Positions 1 through 7,785 of a DNA stretch of 64,000 nucleotides are shown here, piece by piece (position 1 is the first letter of the stretch; the number at the start of each line of letters is the position of its first letter). Source of the stretch: Polaribacter sp. NJDZ03 (lineage in GTDB: Bacteria > Bacteroidota > Bacteroidia > Flavobacteriales > Flavobacteriaceae); assembly GCF_019263805.1 (NCBI RefSeq), contig NZ_CP079195.1, positions 2,839,001 to 2,903,000 on the forward strand. Direction: 5' to 3'. Position numbers and translations under genes: made by a program. The notes beneath the pieces were generated by a model. That model did no database searches. It was given only the letters and a program-made list of their open reading frames with translations, and had not been told where the DNA came from.

Positions 1-1257
1 ATTGTTATAATATACAGTTGCCAAAGGGTTACCTATAGAGTTTAAACGGCTGTTACCTTGGTAACCAACAATTCCTGTATTCGTATTCCAGTTAGATTGA
101 CCAAAAGCACCATTATCATAGTACGCAGGCACTAATGGAGATTGTCTGTATGCTTCATTAAAGGCATTAAAAGGTTTTGGAGTTCCTTTTGAAATTGCAG
201 CACTAAAGCTTTGTGTAAATTTCACCGTGTTTTCAAAAAGGTTGAAGGTATTGTTAGATCTTAACGTATTTCTAGTTAAGTTTTGATCTTTTAAAAGTCC
301 ATCCTCATTGTAATTATTTAAACTAAAGAAATAATTTGTATGTTCATTAGCTCCAGAAATAGAAACATTATTACTATTAGATAATCTAACATCTGTTAAC
401 TCATCATACCAATCTGTATCATTTGCTTGGTTTGGTGATAATAAATCTGTAGACCCTAAAGATGTACGAACTTCATTAAAGTAAGTAATGTACTCTGATG
501 CATCTGCCATTTTTACTGGGTTCAGCGTACTAGTTGCTCCGTAGTAAGAACTTAATGAAACTTTAGCTTTTCCATTCTGCCCTTTTTTGGTTGTAATGAA
601 TATAACACCGTTTGCAGCATCCATACCATAAATAGCAGCTGAGGCAGCATCTTTCATAACATCCATTGTTTCAATATCAGAAGGGTTTATGTTACTAATA
701 CCACTTACTTGTATACCATCTACAATATAAAGAGGTGTTGTACCAGATGCGGCAGTACCTAATCCTCTTATCATTACTACAGGATCACTACCAGGTGCAT
801 TGGTGTTAATAATATTTACACCAGACAATTTTCCTTGTATAGATTGTGTAGCGTTTGCTGCGGGTTGTTTTAATAAATCATCTGATTTAATACTAGAAAC
901 AGCACCTGTAAGATCTGATCTTTTTTGGGTACCATAACCAATAACTACAATTTCATTTAGAGATTCTACGTCATCTTCTAATGAAATATCGATAACATTT
1001 TCATTATTTACTGTTACTGTAATTTTTTTAAAGCCAATGTAGCTAAATGTTAATTGTTCACCTTTATTAACGGTAAGAGCGTACTTTCCATCAAAATCGG
1101 TTGAGACCCCGTTGGCTGTTCCTGCTAAAGCAACACTTACTCCTGGTAAAGGAGTACCTCCATTTTTACTTGTTACAATACCATTTATTTCCATTTTTTG
1201 TGCAAAGGCACCTAATGAAAAAAACAATATTAATAATAGACTAATCTTTGTTTTCAT
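1..1257 (-). CDS. susC: SusC/RagA-type TonB-linked outer membrane protein (N-terminal part, cut by window edge)
   Basis: Reading leftwards from an ATG at 1257, the frame stays open for 419 codons to the window edge, so only the N-terminal part of a roughly 1000-residue protein is present. Visible are a signal peptide (residues 1-20, ending AFAQ), a carboxypeptidase-regulatory-like domain of about 75 residues (GVSVALAGTANGVSTDFDGK), the SusC hinge motif VVIGYGTQKRSDLTGAVSS, and a TonB plug (RGLGTAASGTTPLYIVDGI). Such proteins import glycans or peptides through the outer membrane together with a SusD lipoprotein, which would lie beyond the left edge. The gene just upstream on the same strand is a propeller/LuxR regulator, a usual arrangement. 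Family assignment is firm; the substrate cannot be told. Confidence 0.93.
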   Translation of the reverse strand, partial: MKTKISLLLILFFSLGAFAQKMEINGIVTSKNGGTPLPGVSVALAGTANGVSTDFDGKYALTVNKGEQLTFSYIGFKKITVTVNNENVIDISLEDDVESLNEIVVIGYGTQKRSDLTGAVSSIKSDDLLKQPAANATQSIQGKLSGVNIINTNAPGSDPVVMIRGLGTAASGTTPLYIVDGIQVSGISNINPSDIETMDVMKDAASAAIYGMDAANGVIFITTKKGQNGKAKVSLSSYYGATSTLNPVKMADASEYITYFNEVRTSLGSTDLLSPNQANDTDWYDELTDVRLSNSNNVSISGANEHTNYFFSLNNYNEDGLLKDQNLTRNTLRSNNTFNLFENTVKFTQSFSAAISKGTPKPFNAFNEAYRQSPLVPAYYDNGAFGQSNWNTNTGIVGYQGNSRLNSIGNPLATVYYNN

Positions 1258-1350
1258 ATTAGTGTTATTAATTATTAAATATTCAGTTTATTCGGTAGAC
1301 TAAATTATAAACTATTATTAAATAAATTAAAAAGAGCTTTACATTTTAAA

Positions 1351-1471
1351 TACGTCACTAAATGCACCAAATGTTAAAAATCATTAACAAATCGCGGTTG
1401 ACGTACTTTGTTGCCCTAAATAAAACGTTGTAGTTGAAGAGGAATTAAAGAAATGACGTATAGATGACGTA
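1351..1471. promoter_or_regulatory. Cluster of four TGACGTA heptamers upstream of susC
   Basis: TGACGTA occurs at 1399-1405, 1454-1460 and 1465-1471 on the plus strand and inverted (TACGTCA) at 1351-1357, all inside the 250-base gap between the regulator gene and susC. Two copies start exactly 11 bases apart, one helical turn, within the larger unit ATGACGTA-TAG-ATGACGTA. The copies lie about 95 to 215 bases before the susC start. They look like binding sites for a regulator, the neighbouring LuxR-type protein being the obvious candidate; that link is inference. Confidence 0.5.
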
Positions 1472-1507
1472 GTTATTAATTGTGTATTAGGTAAAAAAAG
1501 AAGTTTA

Positions 1508-4303
1508 TTATTTGATATTTAACAAATAATCAGTGATAGAAATATCATTTTCTAAATTTAACTTCTTTTTTAACCTATATCTATGCGTTTCTACACCCCT
1601 ATGAGAGATATTCATTAAAGGTGCAATTTCTTTTGAAGAAAGATTCATTTTGATGTAAGCACATATCTTTAAATCCTTTGGAGTAAGCTTTGGATGTTTG
1701 GTTTTTAAGATTTCGAAAAACTCATCATGAACTTGACTGAAATTATTTTCGAAAACGGCCCATTCATCTTTAAGTACAATAGAATTATCTAATTTTTTCA
1801 ACAATTTTTTAAAGTTATACTGACTATTAAAGCCTTCTTTATGCCCCATCAGATCTTTTTTAATTTCCTCAAGGATTTCATTTTTCTTCACCAAAGCCAT
1901 CGCATTATTGGCTAGCTGTTTACTTTTAAGCTTAATTTCTTTTTGCAAAGATTCATTTTTAAACTCTACAATTTGTTTTTCGTTTTCTAAGGTCTTTTCG
2001 CGTAGTAATTTTTCTTGCTCTTTCTGATACTTGATTTTTATAAGACGCTGTTCTTTTGCTATTTTTTTATTTTGCAAAACATATAATACTGCAATAATTA
2101 AAAGTGCAATAATTGTGTATAGCAAGAACCCAAAAGTATCTCTATACCAAGGAGGTAATACATCTATATTTAAATTTTGAACAGTTGATACATTTCCAGA
2201 ATTTCCTTTTGCTCTAAAGGAAATTGTATATTCTCCGTCTTTAAGGTTAGGGAACTCTATTTTATCGTTTTCTGCTTTGTACCATAAATTACCGGTGTTA
2301 GATATTTTGTATTCAAAATAATGATTTACGGATTTTGAAGACGACAGCGCTACCGTAATATTTTCATTAAAATTAAAACGGACTTCATTGTTCTTAATCT
2401 CAGATAAATCAATAGGAATTCCATCTACAGATATAACTTCTATTTTTGGCTTTTGTAAACTATAATTAGAGGCTGTGGTATTATTAATCATCATAAAACC
2501 ATTGTCTAAATTTAAAGCATAAGCCGAATCATTTACTTTAGATACATTTTCGTAACCTATAATGTATCTGTTTTTTAATTGATCATCACTTAAAACAAGG
2601 AGTTCGTCATCATTAGAAAAAGATTTAAAATTAATAAAGCCATGATTGTTTTTCAGCGAAAAAAGATTTGTGTCATCTTCAGATATAATATAACTATGCT
2701 TTCCTAACTTATTATTAAGTAGTTTATAAGGGATAATAGAATCTAAAATAGGTTCATATTTCTGCCAACCTTTACTTGTTTTAAAACTAATATTGTTCTT
2801 AATATTATAAACCCTTATATTATAATTAGAGCTAATACCTTTTTTTTCATAATTCTCTACACTACGTATGGTTTCATAATCTTCATCAAACTGAATCTTA
2901 TAAACGCCTTTGGTTTCATGTGCAACCCAAGCTGTGTAAGAATTTTCAAATACTAAAAAACGAGAAGGTATTAGGGCTTTGTTAAACTGTTTTACAGTCC
3001 ATTCTCCATTTTTCTTTTCAAATTTTACCAATCCAGAATAGGTACCTTGAATATAGGTATCATTTCTTTCAGGAACTTTCTTTATTGTCCAGCCTCCAGT
3101 AAAATTAGATATCTTTTTAAAAGTATTCGTATCTACTAAAAAAGTTCCTTCATTATGACCACAAAAAAGCTCATCACCTATAATTGTTAGATCCCAAACC
3201 TGACCTTGCGAACCTTCTATAAACTCTAATTGATCATTAGCATCAAGTTTAAAAAGCCCTGTATTAGTTCCGATATAAATAACATCCTTGTATTCAATAA
3301 TATCATAAACAGCACCTAGCTTCCCAGAAACATCATTAAAGAAATAATTACTACTGCTTAGTTCTATATGAGCAATTCCATTATCTAACCCCAACCAAAG
3401 GTTGTCTGAATCATCTTGTGCTTGACCCAAAACAGTATTATTTAATAAACCATTTTCTTTACTGATATGAAATTTTAAGTTCCCTAAATGATCCGTTAAG
3501 AAAACGCCGTCTTTTATAGTTCCGAAAACCATTTCTCCATTTTTTAGAATAGAAAAATCATTAAGTTGATGTAGTTTAATGGCTTCATTTATCTCAAAAC
3601 CGGTAGGAACTAGCTTTCCTTTCTTTAGAAAAAAACTTCCTTTTAGAGAGGTCATCAACAGAAGCTTATCTTCATATTTGTTGATAGCTATAATCTTAGT
3701 ATCTAGAAGTAAGTCATTAGAATAAAAAGGTGCTAGTTTGTTGTCTTTAAGTAAAAAAACACCTCCATTTAAAGTACTTACATATAAATCATCGTCAATA
3801 ACACTAAGTGAAATAAGTATTGAGTCAGACTTTAATTGTGTAATGCTTTTATAATCATATATATAAATATTTAAGAAAGAGCGAAAAATTATTTTGTCTT
3901 TATACTTTACAATGCTCCATATTTCTTCATTAGGAGAAATCTTGTTGAGAATCGTATCACTTAATGATTGGTATTTAAGGATTCCGAAATGATCTCTTTC
4001 CCAAAAGCCAAATTCTTCGAACGAACCTGTGTAAATGATATCATCTACAGCTAAAACTGATCGAACGGTTGTTTTATTAGGTAATTGATACAATTTCCAA
4101 ACCAGCGCATTATATTCTAATAAGCCACTATTATTAGCAACATATACTTTACCATTTTTAGATCTTGTAATGTCCCAATTTTGGTTACCAGCTTTGTATT
4201 CTGCCAGCGTATAGTTTTTGAGACTAGGAGAAAATTGAGCATTTACAGCTGTTATAGATATGTAAAAGAAAAGTATGCTTAAAATTTTTAAATGTTTTGT
4301 CAT
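1508..4303 (-). CDS. Membrane-anchored beta-propeller sensor with LuxR-type DNA-binding domain
   Basis: 931 residues. A signal peptide (to about residue 22) is followed by a long periplasmic part of two-component-regulator propeller repeats, a Y_Y_Y-type domain (about residues 650-710), one membrane helix (about 724-744), a charged coiled coil (about 746-820) and a LuxR/GerE helix-turn-helix (about 873-930, containing LSSKEIAPLMNISHRGVETH). There is no histidine kinase domain, so it appears to couple periplasmic ligand sensing directly to DNA binding. It lies immediately upstream of susC on the same strand and is probably its regulator, by analogy with regulators of polysaccharide-utilisation loci. 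The domain architecture is known in Flavobacteriia; the ligand is unknown. Confidence 0.85.
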   Translation of the reverse strand: MTKHLKILSILFFYISITAVNAQFSPSLKNYTLAEYKAGNQNWDITRSKNGKVYVANNSGLLEYNALVWKLYQLPNKTTVRSVLAVDDIIYTGSFEEFGFWERDHFGILKYQSLSDTILNKISPNEEIWSIVKYKDKIIFRSFLNIYIYDYKSITQLKSDSILISLSVIDDDLYVSTLNGGVFLLKDNKLAPFYSNDLLLDTKIIAINKYEDKLLLMTSLKGSFFLKKGKLVPTGFEINEAIKLHQLNDFSILKNGEMVFGTIKDGVFLTDHLGNLKFHISKENGLLNNTVLGQAQDDSDNLWLGLDNGIAHIELSSSNYFFNDVSGKLGAVYDIIEYKDVIYIGTNTGLFKLDANDQLEFIEGSQGQVWDLTIIGDELFCGHNEGTFLVDTNTFKKISNFTGGWTIKKVPERNDTYIQGTYSGLVKFEKKNGEWTVKQFNKALIPSRFLVFENSYTAWVAHETKGVYKIQFDEDYETIRSVENYEKKGISSNYNIRVYNIKNNISFKTSKGWQKYEPILDSIIPYKLLNNKLGKHSYIISEDDTNLFSLKNNHGFINFKSFSNDDELLVLSDDQLKNRYIIGYENVSKVNDSAYALNLDNGFMMINNTTASNYSLQKPKIEVISVDGIPIDLSEIKNNEVRFNFNENITVALSSSKSVNHYFEYKISNTGNLWYKAENDKIEFPNLKDGEYTISFRAKGNSGNVSTVQNLNIDVLPPWYRDTFGFLLYTIIALLIIAVLYVLQNKKIAKEQRLIKIKYQKEQEKLLREKTLENEKQIVEFKNESLQKEIKLKSKQLANNAMALVKKNEILEEIKKDLMGHKEGFNSQYNFKKLLKKLDNSIVLKDEWAVFENNFSQVHDEFFEILKTKHPKLTPKDLKICAYIKMNLSSKEIAPLMNISHRGVETHRYRLKKKLNLENDISITDYLLNIK

Positions 4304-4357
4304 TACGATTCGTTAACTAATTTGATGTGTTTTTAAGACGCACTAAAAATACTGTTT

Positions 4358-4564
4358 TTAATCTTTTTGATACTCTAAAATATCCGCAGGTTGACAATCT
4401 AGTGCTTTGCAAATTGCCTCTAAAGTAGAAAAACGAACGGCTTTTGCTTTACCAGATTTTAAAACGGATAAGTTTGCGGTTGTAATGCCAATAATTTCTG
4501 CCAATTCTTTACTCCGCATTTTGCGTTTGGCAAGCATTACATCTAAGTTTACTATGATTGCCAT
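4358..4564 (-). CDS. Small Xre/Cro-type helix-turn-helix regulator
   Basis: 68 residues, essentially only a Cro/C1-type helix-turn-helix (KELAEIIGITTANLSVLKSG at about residues 19-38, followed by FSTLEAICKALDCQPADIL). Proteins of this size and ending belong to the Xre group usually encoded with a DUF2975 membrane protein, as here: its start is one base after the stop of the upstream gene, so the two are almost certainly co-transcribed and translationally coupled. It is presumably an autoregulator of the pair; the signal is unknown. Confidence 0.85.
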   Translation of the reverse strand: MAIIVNLDVMLAKRKMRSKELAEIIGITTANLSVLKSGKAKAVRFSTLEAICKALDCQPADILEYQKD

Positions 4565-4565
4565 A

Positions 4566-5069
4566 TTATATTGTTAAATCGTTTTCTTGTTTTTGATGTT
4601 TTGCAATTTTAAATATTTCACTTAAAGTCAAAAAGAATAATCCTAAACAGATAATAACTAAATGCTGATTCAAACCGAATTCTAAAGATATTTTTTTCTC
4701 AAAATACACTTTATTGATTATAGAAATTGTGAATGAAATAATTCCGGAAATCAATAATAGATTTCCTGCCTTTTTGAAGGATGAAATAACGGTTTCTTCA
4801 AATATTTTTACTCTTACAAAGTGGTTTAGTACTTTCTTAAAAAAATACAAAGCAGCAATAATTAATAAATAATTTAGTGTAGAAACAACAAGAAGTGTTT
4901 TTGAGAATAGTGTGTCGGTATTAAGACCTATTGAGTTTATTTTTATATTTAAATCACCTAGGTCTACAAAGAAAATTGCAATAGAAAATCCGATAATTAT
5001 TAAGACTATTGGCATGGAAAAAATCCAAAGTAAATCTACAATTGCTTTTAAAATATTAATTTTTCTCAT
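4566..5069 (-). CDS. DUF2975-type membrane protein
   Basis: About 167 residues with four predicted membrane helices (IFSMPIVLIIIGFSIAIFF near the N-terminus, then three more). A longer frame begins at 5093, but the ATG at 5069 (MRKINILKAIVDLL) is preferred because it starts the conserved-looking part. Pairing with an Xre regulator one base downstream is typical of DUF2975 proteins. Function is unknown; by context it may transmit a membrane signal to the regulator, which is inference. Confidence 0.75.
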   Translation of the reverse strand: MRKINILKAIVDLLWIFSMPIVLIIIGFSIAIFFVDLGDLNIKINSIGLNTDTLFSKTLLVVSTLNYLLIIAALYFFKKVLNHFVRVKIFEETVISSFKKAGNLLLISGIISFTISIINKVYFEKKISLEFGLNQHLVIICLGLFFLTLSEIFKIAKHQKQENDLTI

Positions 5070-5144
5070 GACTTTACATATTTGACACTGCAAATATATA
5101 AAAACTATCGAAAAACAATAATAAAATATTAAAAAAAGGTAATT

Positions 5145-5579
5145 TTAAACTTTTTTGATAACGCTTGTTACAATTCCCCAAATCATAAAATCATTCTCTT
5201 CTGTGATTTTTATAATAGGATAATTAGGGTTTTCTGGTTGTAACCAAACTTCGTTTTTTTCTACACGTAAACGTTTCACAGTGAAATCACCATCTAAAAA
5301 ACAAACAGCAATTTTATTGTTGGCAGGTTCTAAACTTCTGTCAATAACTAATAAATCATTGTCATCTAAACCTGCATCAATCATAGATTGCCCTTTTACT
5401 TTTGCAAAAAAAGTAGCGTCTTTGTTGTGGATTAATTCATCATCTAAAGAAATTCTAGTTTCTCTAAAATCATCTGCAGGAGAAGGAAAACCGGCAGAAA
5501 TACCAACATCAACCAAAATAGCTCCGTTACCAGAAGAAGCTTTAGGTGTAAAAAAAGTAAGGTTTTTAGTTCCGTTCAT
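5145..5579 (-). CDS. umuD: UmuD-like S24 family autoprotease
   Basis: 144 residues, the usual UmuD length. The Ser/Lys dyad is visible: Ser65 in VKGQSMIDAG and Lys102 in DGDFTVKRL. The self-cleavage site is probably Ala29-Gly30 in ISAGFPSPADD, matching the Cys-Gly site of E. coli UmuD. UmuD, cleaved by itself with RecA help, is the accessory subunit of DNA polymerase V in error-prone lesion bypass. The umuC partner lies upstream at 6146-7402 on the same strand but is separated by a DUF2007 gene, so the order is umuC, DUF2007, umuD rather than umuD-umuC. Confidence 0.92.
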   Translation of the reverse strand: MNGTKNLTFFTPKASSGNGAILVDVGISAGFPSPADDFRETRISLDDELIHNKDATFFAKVKGQSMIDAGLDDNDLLVIDRSLEPANNKIAVCFLDGDFTVKRLRVEKNEVWLQPENPNYPIIKITEENDFMIWGIVTSVIKKV

Positions 5580-5631
5580 AATGTTTGCAAATTATAACTT
5601 TTCTTTAAATGTTTGAGATATTATTTTGCAA

Positions 5632-6009
5632 TTAAAATACGGTCTTACAATTATTGCAAATGCGTCTTGTTTTTTCGAAAAATGGGAATAACATATAGAA
5701 TATATTTTTCCTTTTAAGAGGTGCAATTAATATTTGAGTAGCGTTGCAATTCGGACAAAAAATATCATTTCCATTTTCATCCTTTTGATAAACTCTAATC
5801 TCATTATAAATAGTTGCTGCTTTTTCAAAATCATCTTTATGAACCAACAATTTTACACCCCCAATTGCATTACTCACTAAAGGGTCGGTATCTATGGTTT
5901 TCTCATCCATTAATAAGGTTTTGAAACCTTCGGAATCTAATTTCGTTTTTGTTATATGCGCTTCTGTAGAATATTCAAAAACGGCTAAAATTTTGTAATT
6001 ATCATTCAT
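5632..6009 (-). CDS. DUF2007-type putative signal-transducing protein with zinc ribbon
   Basis: 125 residues. The N-terminal half (ILAVFEYSTEAHITKTKLDSEG ... LLVHKDDFEKA) is the DUF2007 fold, related to PII-like ferredoxin folds; the C-terminal half has two CxxC pairs (CPNC and CNNC, about residues 89-92 and 117-120) that should bind zinc. It sits between umuC and umuD on their strand, with 136 and 52 bases on either side. A role in damage response is suggested only by position. Confidence 0.7.
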   Translation of the reverse strand: MNDNYKILAVFEYSTEAHITKTKLDSEGFKTLLMDEKTIDTDPLVSNAIGGVKLLVHKDDFEKAATIYNEIRVYQKDENGNDIFCPNCNATQILIAPLKRKNIFYMLFPFFEKTRRICNNCKTVF

Positions 6010-6027
6010 GAAAATATTATCAATTTA

Positions 6028-6085
6028 AAGGTTAAAACCTTATAATTATGAGATTCCTCCTCGTTCCTCGTTCGAGATGACAAAC
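6028..6085. repeat. Extragenic repeat-like segment with short palindromes
   Basis: The gap between umuC and the DUF2007 gene holds AAGGTT-AA-AACCTT (6028-6041) and, at about 6049-6085, an element that on the minus strand reads GTCATCTCGAACGAGG followed by AACGAGGAGGAATCTCAT. Similar 'GTCAT...GAAC...TCTCAT' pieces lie at 7558-7590 and, weaker, at 15016-15090. They resemble repetitive extragenic elements of flavobacterial genomes; the family was not verified. Confidence 0.45.
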
Positions 6086-6145
6086 TGAATTTAAAAAGAA
6101 TTTTTTTCTTTTATTAAAAATTATGGAGTTCTAATCCAACGAGGT

Positions 6146-7402
6146 TTATTTAACGATCAAAACATCATTAATATTTGTGGTAAATCTAGCGGATAATCGT
6201 TCTTGACGCATTTTCCAAGTGCGGTTTAAATCTTGATTTCCTAATTTAATTTTGTCTGCCTTAAATTTACGATTTAATTTGTCTATTGCGGACATTAAAG
6301 GTTTGTGTTTTGGGTTTTCGTTTGAAAATAAATTCAACTGAAAATTATCATTAGGTACTAAACCAGTAACAATTACACCTGCTCTTTTATATTTAATACC
6401 TGCTTTAAAAATGGTTTTTACAGCTTCTACAGCTGCATTAGCAATGGTTAAAGTAGAGTCTGTAGGGGAGGAAAAAACAACTGTTGTACTTTCTCTATGT
6501 TGTTGAAATTCTTTTTTATGTCGATCGCTAGAAAGTTGCACAATAAGCATGTGACAACTAGATTCTTGATTGCGTAATTTTTCTGCACAACTAGCTGCAA
6601 AGGTAGAAATGCGTTCTTTTATATTGTCAATATCAGAGTAAGTATATTCAAAACTACGTGTGGTAGCAATCATTTTTTTTGATGAAACTTCTTCTAACGG
6701 AATTTTAGAAATACCTTGTAGGTCTTTTTGCAAACGCCATGCTACAATAGAAAATTCTTTTAAAACCCAATCACTAGAAAGTTGTGTAAAATCGTACGCG
6801 GTAATACAACCTTTTTCTTCCAATCTTTTTTTTAAACGACTCCCAATTCCCCAAACATTGCCAATTTTTGTCCATTTTAAGGCTTTGATTCTTTTTTCGT
6901 CAGAATCTATAATACAAATTCCTTTCGATTGTTTTAGGTTAGAGCGCGCAATTTTATTGGCGACTTTTGTCAATGCTTTGGTTGGCGCAATTCCAACGCA
7001 AGTTGGTATGCCTGTCCATTTTAAAATACGACTTCTCATTTTTGTAGCGTATTCTTCTAAATTGTAGTTCTCAAAACCTTTTAATTCTAAAAAAGATTCA
7101 TCAATAGAATAGACTTCTACATCCGGAGAAAAATCTGCTAAAATATTCATTACTCTGGCACTCATATCTCCGTATAAAGGATAATTAGAAGACAAAACAG
7201 TAATATTATTTGCTTTACAAAAAGCATCCCATTTAAAAATAGGCGCACCAAAAGGCAGTTGTAATTTCTTAGCTTCGTCGCTCATAGAAATAACACAACC
7301 ATCATTATTACTTAAAATAGCAACGGGTTTTCCTTGTAAGTTTGGGTTAAAAACCCGCTCGCAAGAAGCATAAAAATTATTACAATCTACTAGTGCAAAC
7401 AT
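6146..7402 (-). CDS. umuC: UmuC-like Y-family DNA polymerase
   Basis: 418 residues from the ATG at 7402; a start ten codons earlier is possible, but MFALVDCNNFYASCERVF is the canonical UmuC beginning. Catalytic carboxylates are Asp6, Asp101 and Glu102 (YSIDESF). The helix-hairpin-helix region (IGNVWGIGSRLKKRLEEKG) and the C-terminal little-finger domain are present, as is the DUF4113-like tail ending WKMRQERLSARFTT. It is the catalytic subunit of DNA polymerase V for translesion synthesis, with UmuD encoded two genes downstream. Confidence 0.94.
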   Translation of the reverse strand: MFALVDCNNFYASCERVFNPNLQGKPVAILSNNDGCVISMSDEAKKLQLPFGAPIFKWDAFCKANNITVLSSNYPLYGDMSARVMNILADFSPDVEVYSIDESFLELKGFENYNLEEYATKMRSRILKWTGIPTCVGIAPTKALTKVANKIARSNLKQSKGICIIDSDEKRIKALKWTKIGNVWGIGSRLKKRLEEKGCITAYDFTQLSSDWVLKEFSIVAWRLQKDLQGISKIPLEEVSSKKMIATTRSFEYTYSDIDNIKERISTFAASCAEKLRNQESSCHMLIVQLSSDRHKKEFQQHRESTTVVFSSPTDSTLTIANAAVEAVKTIFKAGIKYKRAGVIVTGLVPNDNFQLNLFSNENPKHKPLMSAIDKLNRKFKADKIKLGNQDLNRTWKMRQERLSARFTTNINDVLIVK

Positions 7403-7744
7403 GCTATAAAAGTACCTAAAAATAGTAGGCAAAATAGCGTTGTTAATATCTTAATTTATTGGATAAATTTTAAAGAAAAGAGGATTGAAATAAGTGATGT
7501 TTTTGATACTCGACAAAATTCACCTAAAATTAAACGAAATAAATAAAATAGACATTGTCATGCTGAACTTGTTTCAGCATCTCATTAAAGTGATCGATAT
7601 AGCTAAGAGAATCTGAAATAAATTCAGATTGACAAAATTTTACTTTAAAGACACTTTACTGTAAGCCTTTTTTAATTTCTAGCATCTCATTAAAGTGATC
7701 GATATAGCTAAGAGAATCTGAAATAAATTCAGATTGACAAAATT
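7403..7744. other. Intergenic stretch between umuC and the MocR regulator genes
   Basis: No gene is visible. The stretch contains a repeat-like element starting GTCATGCTGAACTTGTTTCAG at 7557 and the first copy, plus part of the second, of the tandem duplication described separately. Confidence 0.7.
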
Positions 7745-7785
7745 TTATTTTAAAGACACTTTACTGTAAGCATTTTTTAATTTCT
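7576..7785. repeat. 105-bp direct tandem duplication covering the 3' end of the MocR gene
   Basis: Bases 7576-7680 and 7681-7785 are copies of each other with a period of exactly 105 bases and only two mismatches noted (TACTT/TATTT and GCC/GCA). The second copy contains the last codons and stop of the MocR regulator gene (stop at 7745-7747); the first copy carries a duplicated C-terminal fragment with its own stop at 7640-7642. Each copy also holds the hairpin-like segment AATCTGAAATAAATTCAGATT. Confidence 0.92.

Noticed and set aside
1112..1303. 63-codon plus-strand frame at the susC start
   Set aside because: Antisense to the signal peptide and regulatory-like domain of susC, which are clear.
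5580..5631. LexA-type SOS box before umuD
   Set aside because: No recognisable symmetric LexA site was found; the region is AT-rich with only short chance symmetries.
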